A stretch of 64,000 nt of DNA from Botryococcus braunii (lineage: Eukaryota > Chlorophyta > Trebouxiophyceae): positions 37,501 to 101,500 of the forward strand of contig MVGU01001197.1 of assembly GCA_002005505.1 (NCBI GenBank), in the 5' to 3' direction. Below, piece by piece: positions 1 through 11,012 of the stretch. A program made the position numbers and the translations under genes. The first letter of the stretch is position 1; each line of letters starts with the position of its first letter. The notes under the pieces are model-generated. The model was given only the letters and a program-made list of their open reading frames with translations, searched no databases and was not told where the DNA came from.

Positions 1-356
1 ATAACTAAATGGACCTTCATTAACACCTTTGCACCATAATGCTCTTACACAACCGATGCTCTAACCGGGGCTTACCGATATTCTTTACGTTTCCCACATG
101 CACTCGCAAAGCATGCTATCAGTCAAAGCAATATCACGGCAGGTTCCAGACAGGTCCTTCTGCGATTCACACTGAATAGGACTCCAGGCAACTTCGATAG
201 AAAGCTCCAACTGTCTGAGGAACGAACTGCCGATCTGCCCCTCGTAGCTTGATCTCGCGTTATGCACAATCGCAGATCACCGCAAAAAGGTGTACTTTAT
301 CACTACACCCTAAGTGTGTGAAGTACACTTGCCACAACGACGAAGTACAGACTTAT
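1..356. other. Unassigned flank left of COP1
   Basis: No convincing gene. A 60-codon minus-strand frame at 85-267 has no recognisable motif and is not called. COP1 begins at 357, so the pre-insertion neighbour of this stretch should be 38334 onward. The LTR-like piece at 38338-38667 (330 bp) plus this 356 bp would give a copia-sized LTR of about 690 bp. This could therefore be the far half of an LTR into which COP1 inserted. That is inference from size and position; no second copy is present to confirm it. Confidence 0.3.
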
Positions 357-1080
357 TGTTAACTTCTGAGCTTGGCGATTCCCTGTATGACCCGGCACGA
401 GGGTGATTAGCTCGTCGGTACTCTTGTTGTGTGTCGAGGAACAGGCAGTGACCGAGTATGAATGAGGACTTGATAGGCAACAGTTAAGAGATAAGCACCC
501 GAAGTGCCTTTATTGTCCCAATCAAGTCTTTACAATGCTTCTTGCTTTCTCTCATCACTCCGTAATTCAAACTACTTCGTCGAGGGAACTACCGATAGTC
601 TGCATTACCGGTGTTCGATCAGTTAAAACATTAGCACCATCTTAATAACATTACCTAGACCTCTTCCTAACCATTGGTCAATGAGGCTTCAGCCTTGCAA
701 CGTCAGGTTACCTGTATGACCCGGCACGAGGGTGATTAGCTCGTCGTTACTCTTGTTGTGTGTCGAGGAACAAGCAGTGACCGAGTATGAATGAGGACTT
801 GATAGACAACAGTTAAGAGATAAGCACCCGCAGCGCCCTTATTGTCCCAATCAAGCGCCTCGTCCTTGCGAGCCGGCGTAATATATCCTTCTAGCAAAAG
901 CGTGCCAAATTACCTCATCACCTCTATCTAATCGGAATCAGTCTAGATTGCTCCAGGCAGAACTCACAGTTCTGCCGCAAACACTCATTCTCCTAATTGT
1001 TCCAGAGTGTCAATATCCTTAGATAAAGCCACTATTACTTCTCTGAGGGAAAGGCACAAATTCTCCTTACTAATCCAACA
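357..1080 (-). repeat. 3' LTR of COP1
   Basis: This 724-bp copia LTR reads on the minus strand from TGTTG at 1080 to TTAACA at 357. It is followed upstream by the purine-rich tract (minus strand) at 1081-1097 and the COP1 RNase H end. The partner LTR is 13602-13611 plus 37617-38333. Two ~145-bp direct copies lie inside, at 712-856 (copy 1 in LTR orientation) and 383-527 (copy 2). Copy 1 ends ATACAG followed by GTAACC; copy 2 ends ATACAG followed by GGAATC. The flank CTTAT (352-356) does not clearly match the sequence after 38333, consistent with an old insertion. Confidence 0.85.
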
Positions 1081-1098
1081 CTTCCCCTTGCGTTTTCC

Positions 1099-1939
1099 TC
1101 ACAGAAACTTGGCCAAGCCTAGGGGATCGCGATGTCCCTGAAATACCTGCCTAGTTAAAGGCTTTGTGAAGATGTCAGCCGCATTTCTGGCCGATGGAAT
1201 ATATCTCACATCTACCTGCCCCAGAGCAATAGCTTCTCGTGCAAAGTGGAAGCTGATTGCAATGTGCCTGGTGTGCTTGGAGAACACTGAATTTCTGAGA
1301 TGATTGATGCATCCCTGATTATCACAGTGAATCTTGACAATCCAAGGAGAAATTCCAATTGCCTCCAGGAAACCTTTCATCCAATTTGCCTCCTTTACAG
1401 CTGTACTTGCCGCCATAAATTCAGCCTCAACAGTAGAGGTAGCCACAACTGATTGCTCTTACTTCCCCAGACTACAGCGCCACCAAACACTCGGATTACG
1501 TAACCTGTAGTAGGAAGCGATGATCCTGATCTCCACCATAATCTGCATCAACAAAACCTTTTAATTCTGTGTCCTTGCCTCCAAGGACCAGAACGAAATC
1601 TCTCGTTCCCTTGAGATACTTCAGCACCCTGATGGCCTCATTCCAGTGTGTTGTAGTGGGATTTATTCTGCACCGAGAGAGTACACCAAGTGCCTGAGCT
1701 ATATCACGCCTCGTGGTATTTGCTACATACAGCAGTGACCCAACCAGCTCACAGTACCGGTGACCAGGAGGTAACAGGCTCCCTGCTCCAACACCGTCAC
1801 TCTCATCCTTAGACATTGGCCTCTGAGTAGCCACAATATCTTTTGTCATTGGGGTATCGGGTCCCAATGAGTCTAGATCCAGCCCAAACTTCTCCACTAA
1901 GCCATCAATCTTGGGAAGATTAGGCCCTTGTCCCTATCT
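1099..1939 (-). pseudogene. COP1 pol 3' end: RT end and RNase H (broken)
   Basis: This is the C-terminal part of a copia Pol. It contains the block GHRYCELVGSLLYVANTTRR, the RNase H segment VDADYGGDQDHRF, and the terminal part with STVEAEFMAAS and CDNQGCINHL, ending at a stop beside the LTR purine tract. The frame is broken near 1447-1500 between the VDADYG and EAEFMA blocks, and again near 1900-1920. It is collinear with residues ~1530-1799 of COP3. It continues at 7848 on the far side of GYP1, which inserted here with TSD CTCAT (1940-1944 and 7843-7847). It cannot make functional Pol. Confidence 0.88.
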
Positions 1940-1944
1940 CTCAT

Positions 1945-2087
1945 TGAAACCAAGGGAGACGTGTATGCAAGTTTAATAATAAGAGATACTAGCTAGGGTT
2001 TAAGGAAGGGGTGACACCGCGAGACAGTAAACGTGACGCCGATTCCTCTTACAATACGCAGCTCCTCCTCACGCAGGCGATTCCGAG
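1945..2087 (-). repeat. GYP1 left terminal inverted repeat (LTR end)
   Basis: 143 bp matching, in reverse complement, the last 139 bp of the right LTR (7704-7842). The main difference is 4 extra bases near 1985. Beyond 2087 the match stops and chromodomain-side coding sequence starts, so the rest of the LTR (its U3 side) is missing here. The portion kept resembles an R-U5 segment. Confidence 0.8.
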
Positions 2088-3182
2088 GGATTGTGCCCCT
2101 GGGAGGCAATGGAGGCAACCCGTGACTCCCTCTGTACTGCTCCACTTGCTGGCGGCAGCGCGTAAAATTCGTGAGTGGTTCCCACGTATCGTCGTCGGGC
2201 GTGTAACCTTTCCATCGCACAAGGTATTGCATATGCGGGGTTCCATCCGGGTCGTAGAGAGTGCGGCCACGGTCGTCCATGAGGGGCTTGTGGTCCACAA
2301 TGCCACCAATCTCGTATTCGATATGGTCGTTGACGAGGTGCGGGGGCGGCGGCGGCGGACGCACACGTGCGACATCAGCGGTACGGTAGGGGGTGAGGAA
2401 GTTGACATTCACGGTCGGATGATACCGGTCGTAGCCGTCTGGAAACTCCAAGCGGTACGCGTTGGGGCCAGGCGAGCTAAGGACCTTGAAGGGTCCCACA
2501 CGCCGAGGCGCAAACTTCTGTGGAAGTTTCCTGTGAACTGCAAAGAAGTCCCGATCCACAAGCACGTAGTCACCCGGCGCAAACGACACATCGCTGCGAC
2601 GCCTATTTGCATAGGCAGTTTGCCGGTCCTGGGCTGCAGCCAAAAACTTTTGTGCCCGTCGGATGTCCAAACCCATCTTCCTCACAAACTCATCCGCACT
2701 CCCAACTTTAGTTTTTCCCAAGTGCCCATTTGCAAACGGGACGTTCGGATCTTGACCATATGTAAGCCTGAAGGGTGTTGTGTTGATAGAAGTTTGCCAA
2801 GAGTTATTGTACGCAAATTCGGCTTCGGGCAAATAACTATCCCAATCCCTTCCATGATCTGCAACATAATGTTTCAGATAGTCTCCCAAAATGCGGTTTG
2901 TCCTTTCAGTTTGCCCATCTGTTTGAGGATGGAAGGCAGTTGAAAGGGCAGGCCGACATCCCGTAAGTTCATGTAACGCCTTCATAAACTTACTCACAAA
3001 GCGGGGGTCCCGATCAGAAACAATTTCCTCCGGATATCCATGATACATCCATACCCGTGTCCTTAGCCATTGTGCCACCGTATAAGCATCCGCATTCATG
3101 GTTGTAGCTGCAAAATGAGCACACTTGCTAAGCCTATCCACGACAACCCAAATAGCATCATTTCCATTGGGAATCTTATGCT
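1993..3182 (-). pseudogene. GYP1 integrase core/C-terminus and chromodomain (inverted fragment)
   Basis: Open on the minus strand. It starts inside the integrase catalytic core (NGNDAIWVVVDRLSKCAHF, then SDRDPRF and HPQTDGQTERTNR, carrying the second Asp and the Glu of the DDE triad). The INT C-terminal domain (GDYVLV, KFAPRRVGPFKV) and a chromodomain (YLVRWKGYTPDDDTWEPL) follow. Chromodomains of this group bind modified histone tails and bias integration. The N-terminal zinc-binding part of INT is not here but on the plus strand, ending near 7010. The breakpoint is near 3182, where truncated gag begins in the opposite direction. The frame reads into LTR-end sequence before its stop. Confidence 0.85.
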
Positions 3183-3194
3183 GACATCGCGAAT

Positions 3195-4007
3195 GTGGCA
3201 CGTGACAAGTGGGTGGCAGTCGCACTCCAGTGCATGGAGGAGCGACCTACAAAGGTGTGGGGAACTCACTTAAAAAGGAAGGAACGGGAAGGGGATCAAA
3301 TGGAAGCAACTTGGGAGGAGTTCAAGACTTTTATGGGGAACCGCTATGACTCAACCGACCTTGTTATGGCCGCACGCCAAAAGCTTGATCATGTCTATCA
3401 AGGCCATGAAAGTGTTGAAAAATATATCGAAAGGTTCATAACGCTCTTGAGTGACGTTGAAACTGAGTATGAGATATGCGAAAATGATAAAATATACATG
3501 TTTCTCAAAGGCTTGAATGCTCATATTAGAGTTGCTTGCACGATAAAACCACAAACTGGTGTTAGATTCTCAGACCTCGACGTATTGTGCACTTATGTGG
3601 TGCAATATGAAAGTAACTTAAAGTCAGGGGGGATGCTGAGGGGACAGGAAGGAAGGAAGGTTCTCAACGCTGTGAAGAGGACTCCCATAAGCACGCCGGC
3701 ACACTTTCCGGGATTCACCCAGGGGCCTGTGCTTGGAGCCGTCGGCCACAGCGTTGGTGGGAAGTTAGATTCTCGGACTAGCGTCCCCTCCGAGCGCCAG
3801 TGTTACTTCTGCAAAAACTTTGGTCACGAGCAATGGCAATTTCAGGCCAAGCGGGACTACTTGCAAAGGAAGAGCAGGCGCGACAGTCAATTGCCCCCAC
3901 CTCCTCCTTTTCCCTCTAATCAAGCTCGAGCTGGGCAGTGGAAGGGCCGTGGTGGCCGGGGAGGACATTGGAAGGGAAAAGGGCCGGGGCATAATCCTCA
4001 AAAGTAA
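3195..4007 (+). pseudogene. GYP1 gag, N-terminally truncated
   Basis: A retrotransposon Gag-family segment (TWEEFKTFMGNRYDS, then ESVEKYIERFITLL and MFLKGLNAHIR) followed by a zinc-knuckle-like motif, CYFCKNFGHEQWQF, whose last Cys is lost, and a Gly/Arg-rich basic tail. Gag forms the particle and binds RNA. The normal N-terminal half, leader, primer site and 5' LTR are missing because the inversion breakpoint lies just upstream. The next frame (pol) is offset, with ~200 nt between the gag stop and the first ATG of pol at 4207. Confidence 0.78.
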
Positions 4008-4206
4008 ATTCTGAAGCCATGGATGCCACTTGCTTGCATGAATTGCACTCTCTTGTGGCCTCCAAATTGGGAAAGGAAGGGGTGAACCTTGTTTTTGTTG
4101 TTTCATTGTGGGAAGGAAAGCTTGGAAAAGTAAGAGTCTCTATGCTCACCGTATGCAAGGAAGGATTGTGGAAGTGTGTTCAGGAAGGAAGGGACAGGCA
4201 GTAGAC

Positions 4207-7020
4207 ATGAATGGTCAAACTAGTGTATACCCATTCTCTTTTATATGTTGTGTGGTTCCCCCAAGACCCACACTCACCATGGGAAGTGTTACTACTGACT
4301 CTCCGCTCGCTATGACCTTTCCTGCGAATGTTAAGGGGAAAATCCTTTCAGTGTTGTTTGACAGTGGGGCGTCTCATTCCTTTATTAAAAGTGATACTTT
4401 GCAAGGACTTGGGGTGCGCTATAAACCCTCGAGTATCTCAGTGACTCTTGCGGATGGAAGTGTGTCTGATACGAAAGGAACGGTCGATGTGTCATTTACG
4501 CTTAAGCCCGGTGTAAGCTCCCGTCATAACTTCATTGTAAGCCCTGCCATGATTGATGGGGTAGACATGATTTTGGGGCAGGATTGGATGGAAGCAAGGG
4601 GAGCCTCCATTGATTTTCGTGTGAAAGCTGCGCACTTTAGACATCATGGGAAGTGGGTTACCTTAACACGAGCAGATTCACCCTTGCCGGTTGGGCCAAA
4701 ACTTGTTTGGGGTCTTCAAGCAAAAGAAAGGAAGGAGGGAAGGAAGGACAGGAATGGAAGGGGATGGAAGGGGCAAGATGTATGGAAAGTTTGCTTGTAT
4801 ACTGTGCTTGTGAATGACCAGGCTGAGTTGGTGGACATCACCGGGCCCGGGGAGGACGCCTCAAGTGGGGTCGACCTGGCGGATACCGACCAATCTGTGG
4901 ACGACACGCCCGTCGTCACAAAACCCACCAGTGGTACCGGTATGACTTTCACTCAACAAATAAATGATATGTTGGAAGGAAAACCGCAGGCATTGAAGGA
5001 GTTGTTACGTGCTAATGAGGATTTGTTTGCCAAGCAACTCCCGGGGCTACCTCCGGAAAGGGAAGTATTTCACACAATAAATTTGGAGGAAGGACATCGG
5101 CCTCCCAATAGGCCCGCGTACCGGCTAGCTCCAAGTGAGCTTGCGGAGTGCGAGAAAACAGTGGATGAGATGTTGAAATTGGGATTGATCAGGCCAAGTT
5201 GCTCCCCTTTTGCTTCACCTGTTTTGTTTGTTCGGAAGAAGGATGGAAGTTTACGGATGGTTATAGATTACCGTCCCCTCAACAAAATCACCATCTCTGA
5301 TAGATACCCTCTACCCAGAATTGATGACCTGTTAGATAAACTTAAGGGAGCAAAAGTGTTTTCAAGCTTGGACTTACTGTCTGGATACCATCAGGTCAGG
5401 CTTCGGAAGGAGGATGTGCCAAAGACTGCCTTTCGGACCCCTTTTGGTTTGTACGAATTTCTTGTTCTCCCCTTTGGTCTGACAAATGCCCCCGCCACAT
5501 TTCAGAGGTTGATGAATGAAGTCTTTCATGACTTTATAAGGGAAGGATTTGTGGTGGTGTATTTAGATGATGTGCTCATTTACAGCAAAACGGAAGATGA
5601 ACACTTGGGGCAGTTGGAGAGAGTTTTCACCCGTCTGCGTGAACATCAACTCTTGGCAAAACTTGTTAAATGTTCTTTCTTTGAGAACCAATTGAAGTAC
5701 TTGGGACACATTATTGGTGCAAATGGATTGGAAGTGGATATGGATAAAGTCAAGGTGGTGCAAGAATGGCCTTCACCCACAAACGTAACGGAAGTTAGAA
5801 GGTTTTTGGGGTTGTCTAACTATTTTCGCAAATTCATCCAAAACTATAGTATCCTAGCAACCCCATTGACCGCTCTCTCTGGAGCAAAGGCACCTTGGAA
5901 GTGGGGACAGGAGCAACAGGAAGCATTCACCAAAATCAAGGAAGCATTGGTAAGAGCCCCTATCCTGACACTCCCGGATGTACGTCGGCCATTCAAGGTG
6001 GTGTGCGACGCATGCGATTACGGCGTGGGAGCTGTGCTGTTTCAAGATGGGAAGGTTTGTGCTTATTTTAGCAAGAAGTTGGGAGCAAGCGAGAGGAACT
6101 ACAGTGCCACGGAACGGGAATTATTGGCTGTAGTGTATGCTCTCACGGAATGGAGATGTTATCTTTTGGGGAAGCCAGTGACAGTGGTAACGGATCACAA
6201 GTGTAATACCTTCTTGGGTCAACAGGTTGGGCTTAGTCCTCGGAGGGCTCGGTGGGCCGAGCGCCTGCAGGAGTTTGAGGTTGAATGGGTATGGGAACCG
6301 GGAAAGACCAACATTGCGGACCCGCTCTCCAGGTGTTTCACTCAACATGGTCACCCTGGATCTGGGGGGAGGGACAATGGAGTAGTGGCCGGGGCTGCCC
6401 TCCGGCGCAAGCGTACGCGCCCCTCTCCGGACTGCCTCACCCCCTCCAGCTTGGATGCAGCTCGGTCCCGCAAGGTTCGAAAAGTCACGGAGCCCGCTCA
6501 GGAGGTCCAAGACCCCCTCGGCACGATGGAGCAAATTGGGTTGGCCAGCCCAAGTGAGCTCACCCCCGATACCGATGGGTACGAAACCTTACTTGGAAAA
6601 CTTGGGAAGGCTTACACAGATGATCCTTGGTTGGCAGTGCGCGCGAATCGTCGGAAGGTTAGTCTTAAGGGAGGCTTTTGGGAAAGGAATGGACGGAAGT
6701 ATGTTCCTGCATTGTTTGAGGAAAGGAAGAATGGGGAACTTGTTGTTGAGAATCTGCGACGTGGAATTTTGGAAGCATTGCATGACCCGCCTCATGTTGG
6801 CCACCCTGGAGTAACTCGCATGTATGAGCTTCTCACAAGGGAATGGTATTGGCCTGGAATGTATGAGGATGTCAAAGCCTATGTTGCTCATTGTGACTCT
6901 TGCCAGCGGGTCAAGGCTCGGAATACTTTGCCTGCTGGTCTTCTTCACCCTTTACAAATACCAGTCAGGAAGTGGCAAAGTTTGTCCATGGATTTCATTA
7001 CTAACTCGAACTTGGTTTGA
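4207..7020 (+). CDS. GYP1 pol: protease, RT, RNase H, INT N-terminus (truncated)
   Basis: A long uninterrupted frame; the first ATG after the gag stop is at 4207. In order: aspartic protease (LFDSGASHSFI near 4360), RT with the catalytic YLDDVLIYSK near 5559, RNase H (VVCDACDYGVGAVLF to TDHKCNTFL, 5995-6220), a spacer, then the INT zinc-binding HHCC domain (H-P-G-V-T-R to CDSCQRVK, 6790-6915). It stops at 7020 after SMDFIT, exactly where the integrase core should begin. The core is found inverted at 1993-3182. The frame is otherwise clean, so the rearrangement may be fairly recent; the product cannot complete integration in cis. Confidence 0.87.
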   Translation: MNGQTSVYPFSFICCVVPPRPTLTMGSVTTDSPLAMTFPANVKGKILSVLFDSGASHSFIKSDTLQGLGVRYKPSSISVTLADGSVSDTKGTVDVSFTLKPGVSSRHNFIVSPAMIDGVDMILGQDWMEARGASIDFRVKAAHFRHHGKWVTLTRADSPLPVGPKLVWGLQAKERKEGRKDRNGRGWKGQDVWKVCLYTVLVNDQAELVDITGPGEDASSGVDLADTDQSVDDTPVVTKPTSGTGMTFTQQINDMLEGKPQALKELLRANEDLFAKQLPGLPPEREVFHTINLEEGHRPPNRPAYRLAPSELAECEKTVDEMLKLGLIRPSCSPFASPVLFVRKKDGSLRMVIDYRPLNKITISDRYPLPRIDDLLDKLKGAKVFSSLDLLSGYHQVRLRKEDVPKTAFRTPFGLYEFLVLPFGLTNAPATFQRLMNEVFHDFIREGFVVVYLDDVLIYSKTEDEHLGQLERVFTRLREHQLLAKLVKCSFFENQLKYLGHIIGANGLEVDMDKVKVVQEWPSPTNVTEVRRFLGLSNYFRKFIQNYSILATPLTALSGAKAPWKWGQEQQEAFTKIKEALVRAPILTLPDVRRPFKVVCDACDYGVGAVLFQDGKVCAYFSKKLGASERNYSATERELLAVVYALTEWRCYLLGKPVTVVTDHKCNTFLGQQVGLSPRRARWAERLQEFEVEWVWEPGKTNIADPLSRCFTQHGHPGSGGRDNGVVAGAALRRKRTRPSPDCLTPSSLDAARSRKVRKVTEPAQEVQDPLGTMEQIGLASPSELTPDTDGYETLLGKLGKAYTDDPWLAVRANRRKVSLKGGFWERNGRKYVPALFEERKNGELVVENLRRGILEALHDPPHVGHPGVTRMYELLTREWYWPGMYEDVKAYVAHCDSCQRVKARNTLPAGLLHPLQIPVRKWQSLSMDFITNSNLV

Positions 7021-7353
7021 ACCTCACTTGAACTTTGCCTTATGGACTTGTGGACTTCTCGACTTATGAACTTCTGGACTTTTGGCTCTACGTGGACTTA
7101 GCTGTTTCCTCCGTTTCGTCTTGTTTGTCATGTTTGTCATGAATGATGTCATGTCATGTTTGTCATGAATGATCCTTATTCTTATTTCTATAGGGTGGGG
7201 ACCCCGACACGCAGCGATCGGCTGGGGTCTGGCCACACGGGAGGCGGGTTGCCCGTAGGTAGTGTTCTGAGTCTCCGCATGTTGGAAGGTCTTTTGTTGT
7301 TTTGTTGCGCTCTGCCTTCTGCGCGGGGACGCACAGGAATAGGGGGGGGAGTA
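7021..7353 (+). other. GYP1 non-coding 3' region with polypurine tract
   Basis: No gene. It contains a short imperfect repeat of TTTGTCATGAATGAT around 7120-7175 and ends with a purine tract (AGGGGGGGGA, 7341-7350), the expected plus-strand primer of an LTR element, immediately before the LTR. INT core and chromodomain sequence expected here are absent. Confidence 0.6.
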
Positions 7354-7842
7354 TGTAGTGAGGTGACGCGTGCGATGCCGCGTCTGGGTACCTCATGCGG
7401 CTCGCCTTTCGAATTATGTGCAGGTCTTTCGAATTACGTGCACGCCTGCATGAGTGCGCATGCGTCTTCACGCACGTCGTACTACGAGAAGCTTCACAAT
7501 ATAGGATGTTCATGAAATGTCCAAAAGGATGCCCTCTCGTCATCCTTCTCGTGGTGCTCGCGAGAGCATCACATAGAAGGGCGATGTAGCCGGGTTCACC
7601 ACAAGTTGGACTCACACTTCGAGAGACACACTTATCTTTGGGGCCTGGATATATCTGTTGCATATTATATTGTATTGGCGTTGGCCATGTTGTTTATTGG
7701 AGACTCGGAATCGCCTGCGTGAGGAGGAGCTGCGTATTGTAAGAGGAATCGGCGTCACGTTTACTGTCTCGCGGTGTCACCCCTTCCTTAAACCCTAGTC
7801 TCTCTTATTATTAAACTTGCATACACGTCTCCCTTTGATTCA
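7354..7842 (+). repeat. GYP1 right LTR
   Basis: 489 bp, proposed from TGTAGTGAGG just after the purine tract to GATTCA at the TSD CTCAT. The last 139 bp recur inverted at the left end. The start rests on the TG next to the purine tract, because no second complete LTR exists to align with. Confidence 0.65.
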
Positions 7843-7847
7843 CTCAT

Positions 7848-9430
7848 CACTTGGCAGCCCAAGAAATCCTTCACCTCTCCCAAATCATGAATGGTGAACT
7901 CTATCTTGAGCTGCCCTTTCACTCTCTCAATTTCACTCATACCTTTGGAGACTATCAGCAAGTCATCCACATATATCAACACAAAGGACTTGCCACCATC
8001 AGCTGAGTACTTCACAAACACACCAGCATCACTCTTACACACCTCATACCCCATGACTTGCAGCTTGTCATTGAGGGTTTTGTGCCATGCTCTATACGCC
8101 TGTTTCAGGCCATACAATGCCTTCTTCAGACGACACACAGTGTTGCGATCCCCATTCTCAAACCCAGGAGCTTGTGTAACATGCACCTCCTCTTCTAATT
8201 CACCATTTAGGAATGCAGTCCTTTACATCCACATGGTAAATTTCTAGACCCTCCTTGGCAGCCACTGACAATAGTGCTCTCCTTGACCCATAATTGCTGG
8301 TAGGTGCAAACACTTCCATCACATCTACGCCAGGGATTTGTCTGCATCCTTGGGCCACCAGTCTGGCCTTGAATCTAATCACATTCCCATGAGCATCCAT
8401 TTTCACTGAAAAAATCCTGTGAACTGGAATAACCTTATGACCATGGGGTCTGGGGACATACTTCATTACCTCATGAGCATCCAATGAATTCTGCTCCTCT
8501 GGCATGGCAGACTTCTAGTATTCCCACTGAGGGGACTGCTGGGCTTCTCCCAAGCTGGAAGGCACACTGATTTTGCCAAATCTAACCCCAGTGTGCTTCC
8601 CCTTTTCACTCTTTTCATTATTAGAACTGCTCTCTGACTTTCCAGTACCCACTACTCTTCCACTGACATTCGCCGCACTGCAAAACGTGGGAGCAGCCCC
8701 TGCATCAGAATTTCCTCGCAATGCTCTCTCTCTCTTCAACTCGCAGCTAGCCTTTCCAAGCTTACTACATCGCACACTCACATCTTCCTCCCAGACACAG
8801 GTACCTCTCGGAAAGCACTTATAATTTGGTGTTCCTTCACATTGTCCGAGCTTCCGATTCACCTCCTCGGTCTCACTCTGACATGTCTGGCGAACATCAG
8901 TCTCGCCAGATCTCTCACATACAATATTGGCTTCAGGAGACACTTGTGTGGTCTTCCCCTCTTGCTTGTGTGTCTGTGCCTCTCTCTTTCTCTCTCCTCC
9001 TTTCACCAGACAAACATGAGCGTTGAGGCGCAGGCCCAATCGCACTCTCACAGACACGGTGAATCGAGCCTTGAGGGATCAGATGCTTCCCCTCAAGTGC
9101 ATGGCTGGCACCATACTGCCCCCTGACCCCAGTGATATCAGGTGGGCAATCACCCATATTCTCACAGCACACGTTGCTAACATTGCTCTCAGGCACAGGA
9201 CAGGTCCCGGGAGCTTGGGTGGGCCCACCCAAGCTCACTCGGACCAGCATCATTCTGTGCAGAGACTGTCCCCCTCTCATCACTGACATCAACAGCAGGT
9301 CCCTCATGGTTCTGCATCTTTTCCTGCACTTCCCCTGGTCCACGTGACCCATTGTCTCGTTCAGTAAGCCCCTCTCGCTCACTGCACTCTTCCCTCTTCT
9401 GTGCCAACAGGAGGTCTCGTGTGGCGGTAC
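7848..9430 (-). pseudogene. COP1 pol: RT and INT-RT hinge (frameshifted)
   Basis: Minus-strand copia RT. It contains [57 protein letters not shown] and the catalytic [14 protein letters not shown] (near 7950-7970), ending at LGCQVM where GYP1 inserted. Frames change near 8190 and 8510. The 8515-9430 part is the variable linker between integrase and RT. It holds one copy of a Cys module (QCEGTPNYKCFPRGTCVWEE) that is duplicated in COP3. The upstream end is interrupted by the solo LTR at 9436. Broken and non-functional. Confidence 0.86.
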
Positions 9431-9435
9431 GTTGC

Positions 9436-10126
9436 TGTAAAAGGTTATGGGCATTGGCGTATCCTGTACGAGGCAGACAGGTCGTCAGTATACGAAGTTA
9501 CTCCAGCTGCAGTCCGTACGTCTGCCTGCTGAGTATCATGCACAACTGTTGGACAAGACTAGCATCTGAAATGCCCAGTATCTTTCACAACTAGTTGCGT
9601 TACATCATTGTATTGCACTCAAGCATCGATCAAGCAATTACTAGATAAGGCTCTAGGCGGCTACGTTCAAGTACATGCCTATACTCCCTACAGTCACTAT
9701 CCCTTGTCCGTTTAAGTGACTACAGGGTACACTAAGCTTGTTCACTCTCACAATAACAACAATGACACAACACACACTGCCGCACCGCACCTGTACCGGG
9801 CAGACAGGTCGTCAGTATACGAAGTTACTCCAGCTGCAGTCCGTACGTCTGTCTGCTGAGTATCATGCACAACTGTTGGACAAGACTAGCATCTGAAATG
9901 CCCAGTATCTTTCACAACCAGTTGGCATTCACACCGGTGGGGCAGCCTTAAGAGTTCACTCGACAAACGTGTAACCTAGATCAGATTGTACCTTATGTTC
10001 GACAGGGTCCACAATCTACCGTGTCTTAAGGTACCTTATGTTCTCAATGGACCCATATCCTAATAGAGCACACATGAAGATCACTTAAAGCACAAGGCAT
10101 TCACTAGAAATGTTCAGAACTCAACA
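9436..10126 (-). repeat. Solo LTR (COP5-like copia) with TSD
   Basis: A 691-bp LTR, TGTAAAAGG...CTCAACA on the plus strand, flanked by GTTGC at 9431-9435 and 10127-10131. It has no internal region, so it is a solo LTR left by LTR-LTR recombination. It sits in the COP1 hinge. Sequence is closest to the COP5 LTR (60883-61248) but it keeps the internal duplication: segments near 9473-9597 and 9811-9925. In LTR orientation copy 1 is followed by AGGTGCGG and copy 2 by AGGATACG. Two GTACCTTATG motifs lie in the U3 side. Confidence 0.93.
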
Positions 10127-10131
10127 GTTGC

Positions 10132-10939
10132 TCGTAGCGTTGAGCTCGCGTCATTTCATCAGGCGGATCCTCCCTGACAGTAGTCTGGCTGGTTCGGAGG
10201 GACTGATGTGCCCTCTCCAAGAGTGGTCGGTGATGCCCACAGTCTAGGTTACCTCTCGCCAAGTTCTCCAACGATTCAAACATGCCAGAAGATTCCAGGC
10301 CAGCGGGTGGCAGGCCTTCTGCTGGTGCTGTGGAGCGTTCTGCAGCTTCTCCTCAGGGATGCACTTCCCCTGACAGTCAGGCTCGGTTGCAGCCTTGTCA
10401 GAGCGTTCTGGGAGAGCGCTGTCATGTCTGTTGCTGGAACTAGGATAGCCGTGTGCTCCATTCTGGGATGTCATCTGGGAGTTGTCTGTGGGAGTATTGG
10501 GAGACTGCCATAGTTGATCGAGTCCTTCCGGGTATGCAAAAGCCTGCTGCCGGTCTGGAGAGGCATTCATTCCCACACGAGGTGCCCCTCTAATGTGTTC
10601 AACAAATTCCACATCTCTGCTCTCTCTCCAGACTCCACCACCCAGAAAAATTCTGTAGGCCTTCGAAACAGGGGAATATCTAGTGAACATACCAGGCACT
10701 GCCTTAGGGGAAAACACACTCCTCTGCTGGTCAGGAACATGTACGTATGCCAGGCATCCCCATGTGCGCAGGAGGGACATATTCGGTTTAAAGCCCAAGA
10801 AGCTTTCAGCGGGAGTGTGAGGCCTGCCTGTACTGGGTCCCATGTTGAGAAGTGTGCATGCTGTTTCAAGCGCCTCCTTCCACATTACAGGACTTGCTGC
10901 TGCAGAGCGGGCCAACAGAACCCTGAAGGAGCGCACCAT
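10132..10939 (-). pseudogene. COP1 integrase C-terminal half (frameshifted)
   Basis: Minus-strand copia INT: MWKEALETACTLLNMGPSTG, LLRTWGCLAYVHVPD, KAVPGMFTRYSP and RESRDVEFVEHIRG, then low-complexity linker. It aligns with the COP3 integrase C-terminal region. A frameshift near 10940 separates it from the catalytic core at 11013-12086, and the Glu-containing PQQNG block is disrupted at that junction. Confidence 0.82.
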
Positions 10940-11012
10940 GAACCCTCCTCACCTTTGCAGCAGCATCTGGCATCTCCAGCTTAGTGCCCTGAGAAGCACA
11001 AAATTCCTTGAA

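Larger units (their letters stand above)
1945..7842. mobile_element. GYP1: Ty3/gypsy chromovirus with inverted ends
   Basis: A 5898-bp insertion in COP1, flanked by CTCAT on both sides and starting TGAAACC and ending GATTCA. Its outer ~140 bp are inverted, not direct, repeats: 1945-2087 is the reverse complement of 7704-7842. The right half carries gag, PR, RT, RNase H and the N-terminal part of INT on the plus strand. The left part carries the INT core, INT C-terminus and chromodomain on the minus strand. The two parts together approximate one element, but the 5' LTR, primer site and N-terminal gag are absent. A single TSD with inverted termini suggests it integrated in rearranged form. Confidence 0.82.

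Noticed and set aside
2011..2943. 310-codon plus-strand frame opposite the GYP1 integrase
   Set aside because: It is a shadow of the integrase/chromodomain frame on the minus strand, which carries all recognisable motifs.
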